From Astropecten irregularis (Eukaryota > Echinodermata > Asteroidea > Paxillosida > Astropectinidae), in NCBI GenBank assembly GCA_963971285.1, contig OZ020251.1, forward strand, positions 124,001 to 188,000: 64,000 nucleotides of DNA. The letters run 5' to 3'. The notes beneath the pieces are model-generated. The model made no database searches. It was not told the DNA's origin and saw only the letters and a list, made by a program, of their open reading frames with translations. A program made the position numbers and the translations under genes. Shown piece after piece: positions 1 through 12,692 of the stretch; the stretch's first letter is position 1, and every line of letters begins with the position of its first letter.

Positions 1-13
1 GAAAATAAAAAGA

Positions 14-19
14 CACGTG
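14..19. other. CACGTG palindrome (E-box-like), once per monomer (example)
   Basis: CACGTG lies between AAAAAGA or AAAAATA and an AATTTTGTTTTTC tract in almost every monomer of the window. Exceptions include ACAAGTG near 2,673 and 8,654, CACGTCT in one class A subtype, and ACACATG near 43,165. It matches the E-box core, but nothing in the sequence shows that it is bound. Confidence 0.8.
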
Positions 20-70
20 AAATTTTGTTTTTCCTGAATTTTCCCGAGAAATGAACAGGCAGATTTAAAA

Positions 71-289
71 GATCGTGTTCAAAATAAAGAATTAGACTGC
101 GTGCTGTCATATATAATACAAATACAGTGTAGAACGTCATAACATGATATATAAATCATTGCAGATTTCGCTATGCAGGGCGACTTCAGGCTCAAAAATT
201 CAGATATATGATCTAGACTGAAAATAAAAAGGCACGTGAAATTTTGTTTTCCCTGAGTTTGACCCAGAAATGAGCAGGCAGATTTCAAA
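71..289. repeat. Reference monomer, class A (219 bp)
   Basis: One complete unit counted from GATCGTG to the next GATCGTG. Class marks are AATTAGACTGCGTGCTGTC, ATACAAATACAGTGTAGAACG and ATGATATATAAATCATTG. After the GCGACTTC block it reads AGGCTC or AGATTC in different copies. A subtype with ACAGAGTAGAACG, CATTACAG and CACGTCTAA recurs near 10.7, 18.0, 21.6, 25.5, 28.6, 36.6 and 39.0 kb. Confidence 0.9.
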
Positions 290-508
290 GATCGTGTTCA
301 AAATATAGGATTGGAAAGCGCGCTGTCATATATAATACACAGAAAGTGTTGAACGTCATAACATGATTTATAAATCATTGCAGATTTCGCCATGCAGGGC
401 GACTTCGGGTTCAAAAATTCAGATATATGATCTTGACTGAAAATAAAAAGACACGTGAAATTTTGTTTTTCCTGAAGTTGCTCCAGAAATGAGCAGGCAG
501 ATTTCAAA
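290..508. repeat. Reference monomer, class B (219 bp)
   Basis: Class marks are AATATAGGATTGGAAAGCGCG, the variant pair ACACATAAAGTGTTG or ACACAGAAAGTGTTG, a perfect 16-bp palindrome in the middle of the unit, and GACTTCGGGTTC. A recognisable subtype with AATAAACATTAAG serves as an HOR landmark near 18.49, 22.03, 26.02, 29.12, 37.07, 39.50, 50.09 and 50.75 kb. Confidence 0.9.
363..378. other. Perfect 16-bp palindrome in class B monomer (example)
   Basis: ATGATTTATAAATCAT is its own reverse complement. The same site occurs in most B and many D monomers. Class A has a one-pair mismatch version (ATGATATATAAATCAT). Class C has a different dyad at the homologous position, for example TTACAT-GAT-ATGTAA at 1253-1267. 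Confidence 0.85.
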
Positions 509-733
509 GATCGTGTTCAAAATAAAGAATTGGACTGCGCCTGCGTGCTGCCATATAAAATACACATACAACGTAACCCGGTATTACATGATATGTAAAA
601 CATTACATATTTCGCTATGCAGGCCGTCTTCAGGCTCAAAAATTCAGATATATGATCTAGACTGAAAATAAAAAGACACGTGAAATTTTGTTTTCCCTGA
701 GTTTGACCCAGAAATGAGCAGGCAGATTTCAAA
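509..733. repeat. Reference monomer, class C (225 bp)
   Basis: Class C has six extra bases that make TGCGCATGCGTGC (as at 1205-1217), plus TGTAACCCGGTATTACATG and GCAGGCCGTCTTCAGGCTC. The six-base difference accounts for 225 against 219 bp. Subtypes carry CATATAAAATAC or CATATATAATAC, and TTACATGATATG or TTACGTGATATG. Confidence 0.9.
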
Positions 734-1204
734 GATCGTGTTCAAAATAAAGAATTAGACTGCGCATGCGTGCTGCCATATAAAATACACATACAGCGTA
801 ACCCGGTATTACATGATATGTAAAACATTACATATTTCGCTATGCAGGCCGTCTTCAGGCTCAAAAATTCAGATATATGATCTAGACTGAAAATAAAAAG
901 ACACGTGAAATTTTGTTTTCCCTGAGTTTGACCCAGAAATGAGCAGGCAGATTTCAAAGATCGTGTTCAAAATATAGGATTGGAAAGCGCGCTGTCATAT
1001 ATAATACACATAAAGTGTTGAACGTCATAACATGATTTATAAATCATTGCAGATTTCGCTATGCAGGGCGACTTCGGGTTCAAAAATTCAGATATATGAT
1101 CTACACTGAAAATAAAAATACACGTGTAATTTTGTTTTTCCTGAATTTGCTCCAGAAATGAGCAGGCAGATTTCAAAGATCGTGTTCAAAATAAAGAATT
1201 AGAC

Positions 1205-1217
1205 TGCGCATGCGTGC
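1205..1217. other. Alternating purine-pyrimidine run in class C monomer (example)
   Basis: TGCGCATGCGTGC alternates pyrimidine and purine at all 13 positions inside otherwise AT-rich DNA, a composition known to favour Z-DNA under negative supercoiling. It recurs once per class C monomer. Confidence 0.7.
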
Positions 1218-2290
1218 TGCCATATAAAATACACATACAGTGTAACCCGGTATTACATGATATGTAAAACATTACAGATTTCGCTATGCAGGCCGTCTTC
1301 AGGCTCAAAATTTCAGATATATGATCTAGACTGAAAATAAAAAGACACGTGAAATTTTGTTTTCCCTGAGTTTGACCCAGAAATGAGCAGGCAGATTTCA
1401 AAGATCGTGTTCAAAATATAGGATTGGAAAGCGCGCTGTCATATATAATACACATAAAGTGTTGAACGTCATAACATGATTTATAAATCATTGCAGATTT
1501 CGCTATGCAGGGCGACTTCGGGTTCAAAAATTCAGATATATGATCTTGACTGAAAATAAAAAGACACGTGAAATTTTGTTTTTCCTGAATTTGCCCCAGA
1601 ATTGAGCAGGCAGATTTAAAAGATCGTGTTCAAAATAAAGAATTAGACTGCGCATGCGTGCTGCCATATATAATACACATACAGTGTAACCCGGTATTAC
1701 ATGATATGTAAAACATTACAGATTTCGCTATGCAGGCCGTCTTCAGGCTCAAAATTTCAGATATATGATCTAGACTGAAAATAAAAAGACACGTGAAATT
1801 TTGTTTTCCCTGAGTTTGACCCAGAAATGAGCAGGCAGATTTCAAAGATCGTGTTCAAAATATAGGATTGGAAAGAGCGCTGTCATATATAATACACATA
1901 AAGTGTTGAACGTCATAACATGATTTATAAATCAATGCAGATTTCGCTATGCAGGGCGACTTCGGGTTCAAAAATTCAGATATATGATCTTGACTGAAAA
2001 TAAAAAGACACGTGAAATTTTGTTTTTCCTGAATTTGCCCCAGAAATGAGCAGGCAGATTTCAAAGATCGTGTTCAAAATAAAGAATAAGACTGCGCATG
2101 CGTGCTGCCATATATAATACACATACAGTGTAACCCGGTATTACATGATATGTAAAACATTACAGATTTCGCTATGCAGGCCGTCTTCAGGCTCAAAAAT
2201 TCAGATATATGATCTTGACTGAAAATAAAAAGACACGTGAAATTGTGTTTTTCCTGAATTTGCCCGAGAAATGAGCAGGCAGATTTAAAA

Positions 2291-4285
2291 GATCGTGTTC
2301 AAAATAAAGAATTAGACTGCGTGCTGTCATATATAATACAAATACAGTGTAGAACGTCATAACATGATATATAAATCATTGCAGATTTCGCTATGCAGGG
2401 CGACTTCAGGCTCAAAAATTCAGATATATGATCTAGACTGAAAATAAAAAGGCACGTGAAATTTTGTTTTCCCTGAGTTTGACCCAGAAATGAGCAGGCA
2501 GATTTCAAAGATCGTGTTCAAAATATAGGATTGGAAAGCGCGCTGTCATATATAATACACATAAAGTGTTGAACGTCATAATATGATTTATAAATCATTG
2601 CAGATTTCGCTATGCAGGGCGACTTCGGGTTCAAAAATTCAGATATATGATCTTGACTGAAAATAAAAAGACAAGTGAAATTTTGTTTTTCCTGAATTTG
2701 CCCTAGAAATGAGCAGGCAGATTTCAAAGATCGTGTTCAAAATAAAGAATTAGACTGCGTGCTGTCATATATAATACACATACAGAGTAGAACGTCATAA
2801 CATGATATATAAATCATTGCAGATTTCGCTATGCAGGGCGACTTCAGATTCAAAAATTTAGACATATGATCTACACTGAAAATAAAAATACACGTGTAAT
2901 TTTGTTTTTCCTGAATTTGCCCCAGAAATGAGCAGGCAGATTTCAAAGATCGTGTTCAAAATAAAGAACTAGACTGCGCATGCGTGCTGCCATATATAAT
3001 ACACATACAGTGTAACCCGGTATGACATGATATGTAAAACATTACAGATTTCGCTATGCAGGCCGTCTTCAGGCTCAAAAATTCAGATATATGATCTTGA
3101 CTGAAAATAAAAAGACACGTGAAATTTTGTTTTTCCTGAATTTGCCCCAGAAATGAGCAGGCAGATTTCAAAGATCGTGTTCAAAATAAAGAATTAGACT
3201 GCGCATGCGTGCTGCCATATAAAATACAAATACAGTGTAGAACGTCATAACATGATATATAAATCATTGCAGATTTCGCTATGCAGGGCGACTTCAGATT
3301 CAAAAATTCAGATATATGATCTACACTGAAAATAAAAATACACGTGTAATTTTGTTTTTCCTGAATTTGCTCCAGAAATGAGCAGGCAGATTTCAAAGAT
3401 CGTGTTCAAAATAAAGAATTAGACTGCGCATGCGTGCTGCCATATAAAATAAACATACAGTGTAACCCGGTATTACATGATATGTAAAACATTACAGATT
3501 TCGCTATGCAGGCCGTCTTCAGGCTCAAAAATTCAGATATATGATCTAGACTGAAAATAAAAAGACACGTGAAATTTTGTTTTCCCTGAGTTTGACCCAG
3601 AAATGAGCAGGCAGATTTCAAAGATCGTGTTCAAAATATAGGATTGGAAAGCGCGCTGTCATATATAATACACATAAAGTGTTGAACGTCATAACATGAT
3701 TTATAAATCATTGCAGATTTCGCTATGCAGGGCGACTTCGGGTTCAAAAATTCAGATATATGATCTTGACTGAAAATAAAAAGACACGTGGAATTTTGTT
3801 TTTCCTGAATTTGCCCCAGAAATGAGCAGGCAGATTTCAAAGATCGTGTTCAAAATAAAGAATTAGACTGCGTGCTGTCATATATAATACACATACAGAG
3901 TGGAACGTCATAACATGATATATAAATCATTGCAGATTTCGCTATGCAGGGCGACTTCAGATTCAAAAATTCAGACATATGATCTACACTGAAAATAAAA
4001 ATACACGTGTAATTTTGTTTTTCCTGAATTTGCCCCAGAAATGAGCAGGCAGATTTCAAAGATCGTGTTCAAAATAAAGAATTAGACTGCGCATGCGTGC
4101 TGCCATATATAATACACATACAGTGTAACCCGGTATTACATGATATGTAAAACATTACAGATTTCGCTATGCAGGCCGTCTTCAGGCTCAAAAATTCAGA
4201 TATATGATCTTGACTGAAAATAAAAAGACACGTGAAATTTTGTTTTTCCTGAATTTGCCCCAGAAATGAGCAGGCAGATTTAAAA
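2291..4285. repeat. Nine-monomer block related to 8.27-9.8 kb
   Basis: This block starts with the class A monomer carrying the rare AAAGGCACGTG, followed by the B monomer with ACAAGTG and CCCTAGAAATG, and a C monomer with GAACTAGACTG. The same ordered rare variants occur from 8,273, 32,171 and 34,154 onward. The unit starting near 3,173 is a C/A hybrid. Confidence 0.75.
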
Positions 4286-4504
4286 GATCGTGTTCAAAAT
4301 AAAGAATTAGACTGCGTGTTGTCATATATAATACAAATACAGTGTAGAACGTCATAACATGATATATAAATCATTGCAGATTTCGCTATGCAGGGCGACT
4401 TCAGATTCAAAAATTCAGATATATGATCTTGACTAAAAATAAAAAGACACGTGAAATTTTGTTTTTCCTGAATTTGCCCCAGAAATGAGCAGGCAGATTT
4501 CAAA

Positions 4505-7500
4505 GATCGTGTTCAAAATATAGGATTGGAAAGCGCGCTGTCATATATAATACACATAAAGTGTTGAACGTCATAACATGATTTATAAATCATTGCAGAT
4601 TTCGCTATGCAGGGCGACTTCGGGTTCAAAAATTCAGATATATGATCTTGACTGAAAATAAAAAGACACGTGAAATTTTGTTTTTCCTGAATTTGCCCCA
4701 GAAATGAGCAGGCAGATTTAAAAGATCGTGTTCAAAATAAAGAATTAGACTGCGCATGCGTGCTGCCATATATAATACACATACAGTGTAACCCGGTATT
4801 ACATGATATGTAAAACATTACAGATTTCGCTATGCAGGCCGTCTTCAGGCTCAAAAATTCAGATATATGATCTTGACTGAAAATAAAAAGACACGTGAAA
4901 TTTTTGTTTTTTCCTGAATTTGCCCCAGAAATGAGCAGGCAGATTTCAAAGATCGTGTTCAAAATAAAGAATTAGACTGCGTGCTGTCATATATAATACA
5001 AATACAGTGTAGAACGTCATAACATGATATATAAATCATTGCAGATTTCGCTATGCAGGGCGACTTCAGATTCAAAAATTCAGATATATGATCTACACTG
5101 AAAATAAAAATACACGTGTAATTTTGTTTTTCCTGAATTTGCTCCAGAAATGAGCAGGCAGATTTCAAAGATCGTGTTCAAAATAAAGAATTAGACTGCG
5201 CATGCGTGCTGCCATATAAAATTCACATACAGTGTAACCCGGTATTACATGATATGTAAAACATTACAGATTTCGCTATGCAGGCCGTCTTCAGGCTCAA
5301 AAATTCAGATATATGATCTAGACTGAAAATAAAAAGACACGTGAAATTTTGTTTTCCCTGAGTTTGACCCAGAAATGAGCAGGCAGATTTCAAAGATCGT
5401 GTTCAAAATATAGGATTGGAAAGCGCGCTGTCATATATAATACACATAAAGTGTTGAACGTCATAACATGATTTATAAATCATTGCAGATTTCGCTATGC
5501 AGGGCGACTTCGGGTTCAAAAATTCAGGTATATGATCTAGACTGAAAATAAAAAGACACGTGAAATTTTGTTTTTCCTGAATTTGCCCCAGAAATGAGCA
5601 GGCAGATTTAAAAGATCGTGTTCAAAATAAAGAATTAGACTGCGCATGCGTGCTGCCATATATAATACACATACAGTGTAACCCGGTATTACGTGATATG
5701 TAAAACATAACAGATTTCGCTATGCAGGCCGTCTTCAGGCTCAAAATTTCAGATATATGATCTACACTGAAAATAAAAAGACACGTGAAATTTTGTTTTC
5801 CCTGAGTTTGACCCAGAAATGAGCAGGCAGATTTCAAAGATCGTGTTCAGAATATAGGATTGGAAAGCGCGCTGTCATATATAATACACATAAAGTGTTG
5901 AACGTCATAACATGATTTATAAATCATTGCAGATTTCGCTATGCAGGGCGACTTCGGGTTCAAAAATTCAGATGTATGATCTTGACTGAAAATAAAAAGA
6001 CACGTGAAATTTTGTTTTTCCTGAATTTGCCCCAGAAATGAGCAGGCAGATTTAAAAGATCGTGTTCAAAATAAAGAATTAGACTGCGCATGCGTGCTGC
6101 CATATATAATACACATACAGTGTAACCCGGTATTACATGATATGTAAAACATTACAGATTTCGCTATGCAGGCCGTCTTCAGGCTCAAAATTTCAGATAT
6201 ATGATCTAGACTGAAAATAAAAAGACAAGTGAAATTTTGTTTTCCCTGAGTTTGACCCAGAAATGAGCAGGCAGATTTCAAAGATCGTGTTCAAAATATA
6301 GGATTGGAAAGCGCGCTGTCATATATAATACACATAAAGTGTTGAACGTCATAACATGATTTATAAATCATTGCAGATTTCGCTATGCAGGGCGACTTCG
6401 GGTTCAAAAATTCAGATATATGATCTTGACTGAAAATAAAAAGACACGTGAAATTTTGTTTTTCCTGAATTTGCCCCAGAAATGAGCAGGCAGATTTAAA
6501 AGATCGTGTTCAAAATAAAGAATTAGACTGCGCATGCGTGCTGCCATATATAATACACATACAGTGTAACCCGGTATTACATGATATGTAAAACATTACA
6601 GATTTCGCTATGCAGGCCGTCTTCAGGCTCAAAAATTCAGATATATGATCTTGACTGAAAATAAAAAGACACGTGAAATTTTGTTTTTCCTGAATTTGCC
6701 CCAGAAATGAGCAGGCAGATTTAAAAGATCGTGTTCAAAATAAAGAATTAGACTGCGTGCTGTCATATATAATACAAATACAGTGTAGAACGTCATAACA
6801 TGATATATAAATCATTGCAGATTTCGCTATGCAGGGCGACTTCAGATTCAAAAATTTAGATATATGATCTACACTGAAAATAAAAATACACGTGTAATTT
6901 TGTTTTTCCTGAATTTGCTCCAGAAATGAGCAGGCAGATTTCAAAGATCGTGTTCAAAATAAAGAATTAGACTGCGCATGCGTGCTGCCATATAAAATAC
7001 ACATACAGTGTAACCCGGTATTACATGATATGTAAAACATTACAGATTTCGCTATGCAGGCCGTCTTCAGGCTCAAAAATTCAGATATATGATCTAGACT
7101 GAAAATAAAAAGACACGTGAAATTTTGTTTTCCCTGAGTTTGACCCAGAAATGAGCAGGCAGATTTCAAAGATCGTGTTCAAAATATAGGATTGGAAAGC
7201 GCGCTGTCATATATAATACACATAAAGTGTTGAACGTCATAACATGATTTATAAATCATTGCAGATTTCGCTATGCAGGGCGACTTCGGGTTCAAAAATT
7301 CAGGTATATGATCTAGACTGAAAATAAAAAGACACGTGAAATTTTGTTTTTCCTGAATTTGCCCCAGAAATGAGCAGGCAGATTTAAAAGATCGTGTTCA
7401 AAATAAAGAATTAGACTGCGCATGCGTGCTGCCATATATAATACACATACAGTGTAACCCGGTATTACGTGATATGTAAAACATAACAGATTTCGCTATG

Positions 7501-7614
7501 CAGGCCGTCTTCAGGCTCAAAATTTCAGATATATGATCTACACTGAAAATAAAAAGACACGTGAAATTTTGTTTTCCCTGAGTTTGACCCAGAAATGAGC
7601 AGGCAGATTTCAAA
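4505..7614. repeat. 8-monomer HOR, period ~1,776 bp, two copies
   Basis: The stretch from 4,505 to 5,838 recurs from 6,283 to 7,614 (six monomers compared). Shared rare variants include CAGGTATATGATCTAG near 5,526 and 7,302 and AAAACATAACAG near 5,703 and 7,479, each 1,776 bp apart. One monomer of the first copy has two extra T residues in its T tract near 4,900, so offsets upstream of it are 1,778 bp. Confidence 0.85.
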
Positions 7615-8052
7615 GATCGTGTTCAAAATATAGGATTGGAAAGCGCGCTGTCATATATAATACACAGAAAGTGTTGAACGTCATAACATGATTTATAAAT
7701 CATTGCAGATTTCGCTATGCAGGGCGACTTCGGGTTCAAAAATACAGATACATGATCTTGACTGAAAATAAAAAGACACGTGAAATTTTGTTTTTCCTGA
7801 ATTTGCCCCAGAAATGAGCAGGCAGATTTCAAAGATCGTGTTCAAAATAAAAAAATAGACTGCGTGCTGCCATATATAATACAAATACAGTGTAGAACGT
7901 CATAACATGATATATAAATCATTGCAGATTTCGCTATGCAGGGCGACTTCGGGTTCAAAAATTCAGATATATGATCTTGACTGAAAATAAAAAGACACGT
8001 GAAATTTTGTTTTTCCTGAATTTGACCCAGAAATGAGCAGGCAGATTTCAAA

Positions 8053-9153
8053 GATCGTGTTCAAAAAAAAACAAATAGACTGCGTGCTGCCATATATAAT
8101 ACAAATACAGTGTTGAACGTCATAACATGATTAATAAATCATTGCAGATTTCGCTATGCAGGGCGACTTCGGGTTCAAAAATTCAGATATATGATCTTGA
8201 CTGAAAATAAAAAGACACGTGAAATTTTGTTTTTCCTGAATTTGCCCGAGAAATGAGCAGGCAGATTTAAAAGATCGTGTTCAAAATAAAGAATTAGACT
8301 GCGTGCTGTCATATATAATACAAATACAGTGTAGAACGTCATAACATGATATATAAATCATTGCAGATTTCGCTATGCAGGGCGACTTCAGGCTCAAAAA
8401 TTCAGATATATGATCTAGACTGAAAATAAAAAGGCACGTGAAATTTTGTTTTCCCTGAGTTTGACCCAGAAATGAGCAGGCAGATTTCAAAGATCGTGTT
8501 CAAAATATAGGATTGGAAAGCGCGCTGTCATATATAATACACATAAAGTGTTGAACGTCATAACATGATTTATAAATCATTGCAGATTTCGCTATGCAGG
8601 GCGACTTCGGGTTCAAAAATTCAGATATATGATCTTGACTGAAAATAAAAAGACAAGTGAAATTTTGTTTTTCCTGAATTTGCCCTAGAAATGAGCAGGC
8701 AGATTTCAAAGATCGTGTTCAAAATAAAGAATTAGACTGCGTGCTGTCATATATAATACACATACAGAATAGAACGTCATAACATGATATATAAATCATT
8801 GCAGATTTCGCTATGCAGGGCGACTTCAGATTAAAAATTCAGACATATGATCTACACTGAAAATAAAAATACACGTGTAATTTTGTTTTTCCTGAATTTG
8901 CCCCAGAAATGAGCAGGCAGATTTCAAAGATCGTGTTCAAAATAAAGAACTAGACTGCGCATGCGTGCTGCCATATATAATACACATACAGTGTAACCCA
9001 GTATTACATGATATGTAAAACATTACAGATTTCGCTATGCAGGCCGTCTTCAGGCTCAAAAATTCAGATATATGATCTTGACTGAAAATAAAAAGACACG
9101 TGAAATTTTGTTTTTCCTGAATTTGCCCCAGAAATGAGCAGGCAGATTTAAAA
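8053..9153. repeat. Five-monomer block duplicated at 31,950-33,052
   Basis: This block begins with the D monomer containing an A run followed by CAAATAG and ATTAATAAATC. It continues with the rare AAAGGCACGTG, ACAAGTG/CCCTAGAAATG and GAACTAGACTG/ACCCAGTATT monomers in the same order as at 31,950-33,052. The offset is 23,897-23,899 bp, differing by single-base indels. Confidence 0.85.
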
Positions 9154-9372
9154 GATCGTGTTCAAAATAAAGAATTAGACTGCGTGCTGTCATATATAAT
9201 ACACATAAAGTGTTGAACGTCATAACATGATTTATAAATCATTGCAGATTTCGCTATGCAGGGCGACTTCGGGTTCAAAAATTCAGATATATGATCTTGA
9301 CTGAAAATAAAAAGACACGTGGAATTTTGTTTTTCCTGAATTTGCCCCAGAAATGAGCAGGCAGATTTCAAA
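9154..9372. repeat. Hybrid A/B monomer at a change of duplication offset
   Basis: The first ~45 bases are class A (AATTAGACTGCGTGCTGTC) and the rest is class B, including the rare ACGTGGAATTTTG. The A part corresponds to the monomer at 33,053 and the B part to the monomer at 35,036, which are 1,983 bp apart. This is the expected product of an exchange between those two. Confidence 0.8.
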
Positions 9373-11142
9373 GATCGTGTTCAAAATAAAGAATTAGACT
9401 GCGTGCTGTCATATATAATACACATACAGAGTAGAACGTCATAACATGATATATAAATCATTGCAGATTTCGCTATGCAGGGCGACTTCAGATTCAAAAA
9501 TTCAGACATATGATCTACACTGAAAATAAAAATACACGTGTAATTTTGTTTTTCCTGAATTTGCCCCAGAAATGAGCAGGCAGATTTCAAAGATCGTGTT
9601 CAAAATAAAGAATTAGACTGCGCATGCGTGCTGCCATATATAATACACATACAGTGTAACCCGGTATTACATGATATGTAAAACATTACAGATTTCGCTA
9701 TGCAGGCCGTCTTCAGGCTCAAAAATTCAGATATATGATCTTGACTGAAAATAAAAAGACACGTGAAATTTTGTTTTTCCTGAATTTGCCCCAGAAATGA
9801 GCAGGCAGATTTAAAAGATCGTGTTCAAAATAAAGAATTAGACTGCGTGCTGTCATATATAATACAAATACAGTGTAGAACGTCATAACATGATATATAA
9901 ATCATTGCAGATTTCGCTATGCAGGGCGACTTCAGATTCAAAAATTCAGATATATGATCTACACTGAAAATAAAAATACACGTGTAATTTTGTTTTTCCT
10001 GAATTTGCTCCAGAAATGAGCAGGCAGATTTCAAAGATCGTGTTCAAAATAAAGAATTAGACTGCGCATGCGTGCTGCCATATAAAATACACATACAGTG
10101 TAACCCGGTATTACATGATATGTAAAACATTACAGATTTCGCTATGCAGGCCGTCTTCAGGCTCAAAAATTCAGATATATGATCTAGACTGAAAATAAAA
10201 AGACACGTGAAATGTTGTTTTCCCTGAGTTTGACCCAGAAATGAGCAGGCAGATTTCAAAGATCGTGTTCAAAATATAGGATTGGAAAGCGCGCTGTCAT
10301 ATATAATACACATAAAGTGTTGAACGTCATAACATGATTTATAAATCATTGCAGATTTCGCTATGCAGGGCGACTTCGGGTTCAAAAATTCAGATATATG
10401 ATCTAGACTGAAAATAAAAAGACACGTGAAATTTTGTTTTCCCTGAGTTTGACCCAGAAATGAGCAGGCAGATTTCAAAGATCGTGTTCAAAATATAGGA
10501 TTGGAAAGCGCGCTGTCATATATAATACACATAAAGTGTTGAACGTCATAACATGATTTATAAATCATTGCAGATTTCGCTATGCAGGGCGACTTCGGGT
10601 TCAAAAATTCAGATATATGATCTTGACTGAAAATAAAAAGACACGTGAAATTTTGTTTTTCCTGAATTTGCCCCAGAAATGAGCAGGCAGATTTCAAAGA
10701 TCGTGTTCAAAATAAAGAATTAGACTGCGTGCTGTCATATATAATACACATACAGAGTAGAACGTCATAACATGATATATAAATCATTACAGATTTCGCT
10801 ATGCAGGGCGACTTCAGATTCAAAAATTCAGACATATGATCTACACTGAAAATAAAAATACACGTCTAATTTTGTTTTTCCTGAATTTGCCCCAGAAATG
10901 AGCAGACAGATTTAAAAGATCGTGTTCAAAATAAAGAATTAGACTGCGCATGCGTGCTGCCATATATAATACACATACAGTGTAACCCGGTATTACATGA
11001 TATGTAAAACATTACAGATTTCGCTATGCAGGCCGTCTTCAGGCTCAAAAATTCAGATATATGATCTTGACTGAAAATAAAAAGACACGTGAAATTTTGT
11101 TTTCCCTGAGTTTGACCCAGAAATGAGCAGGCAGATTTCAAA
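9373..11142. repeat. Eight-monomer block duplicated at 35,255-37,024
   Basis: Monomer order, class subtypes and lengths match at a constant offset of 25,882 bp, including two consecutive B monomers near 10.26 and 10.48 kb followed by the CACGTCT-bearing A monomer and a C monomer. The match ends at 11,143, where a D monomer replaces a B monomer. Confidence 0.85.
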
Positions 11143-11582
11143 GATCGTGTTCAAAATAAAAAAATAGACTGCGTGCTGCCATATATAATACAAATACAGT
11201 GTAGAACGTCATAACGTGATATATAAATCATTGCAGATTTCGCTATGCAGGGCGACTTCGGGTTCAAAAATTCAGATATATGATCTTGACTAAAAATAAA
11301 AAGACACGTGAAATTTTGTTTTTCCTGAATTTGCCCCAGAAATGAGCAGGCAGATTTCAAAGATCGTGTTCAAAATAAAAAAAAATAGACTGCGTGCTGC
11401 CATATATAATACAAATACAGTGTTGAACGTCATAACATGATTTATAAATCATTGCAGATTTCGCAATGCAGGGCGACTTCGGGTTCAAAAATTCAGATAT
11501 ATGATCTTGACTGGAAATAAAAAGACACGTGAAATTTTGTTTTTCCTGAATTTGCCCCAGAAATGAGCAGGCAGATTTCAAA

Positions 11583-11804
11583 GATCGTGTTCAAAATAAA
11601 GAATTAGACTGCGCATGCGTGCTGCCATATATATGCACATACAGTGTAACCCGGTATTACATGATATATAAATCATTGCAGATTTCGCTATGCAGGGCGA
11701 CTTCAGATTCAAAAATTCAGATATATTCTACACTGAAAATAAAAATACACGTGTAATTTTGTTTTTCCTGAATTTGCTCCAGAAATGAGCAGGCAGATTT
11801 CAAA
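11583..11804. repeat. Chimeric C/A monomer (example of about ten)
   Basis: The unit starts as class C (GCGCATGCGTGCTGCC, TGTAACCCGGTATTACATG) and switches to class A at the central dyad, reading TTACATGATATATAAATCATTG. Most copies also lack two bases before CTACACTG (ATATATTCTACAC). Comparable units start near 16,010, 19,551, 23,092, 24,862, 27,961, 30,176, 40,555, 42,551 and 47,380. Confidence 0.8.
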
Positions 11805-12692
11805 GATCGTGTTCAAAATAAAGAATTGGACTGCGCATGCGTGCTGCCATATAAAATACACATACAGTGTAACCCGGTATTACATGATATGTAAAACATT
11901 ACAGATTTCGCTATGCAGGCCGTCTTCAGGCTCAAAAATTCAGAAATATGATCTAGACTGAAAATAAAAAGACACGTGAAATTTTGTTTTCCCTGAGTTT
12001 GACCCAGAAATGAGCAGGCAGATTTCAAAGATCGTGTTCAAAATATAGGATTGGAAAGCGCGCTGTCATATATAATACACAGAAAGTGTTGAACGTCATA
12101 ACATGATTTATAAATCATTGCAGATTTCGCTATGCAGGGCGACTTCGGGTTCAAAAATTCAGATATATGATCTTGACTGAAAATAAAAAGACACGTGAAA
12201 TTTAGTTTTTCCTGAATTTGCCCCAGAAATGAGCAGGCAGATTTCAAAGATCGTGTTCAAAATAAAAAAATAGACTGCGTGCTGCCATATATAATACAAA
12301 TACAGTGTAGAACGTCATAACATGATATATAAATCATTGCAGATTTCGCTATGCAGGGCGACTTCGGGTTCAAAAATTCAGATATATGATCTTGACTAAA
12401 AATTAAAAGACACGTGTAATTTTGTTTTTCCTGAATTTGCTCCAGAAATGAGCAGGCAGATTTCAAAGATCGTGTTCAAAATAAAGAATTGGACTGCGCA
12501 TGCGTGCTGCCATATAAAATACACATACAGTGTAACCCGGTATTACATGATATGTAAAACATTACAGATTTCGCTATGCAGGCCGTCTTCAGGCTCAAAA
12601 ATTCAGATATATGATCTAGACTGAAAATAAAAAGACACGTGAAATTTTGTTTTCCCTGAGTTTGACCCAGAAATGAGCAGGCAGATTTAAAA

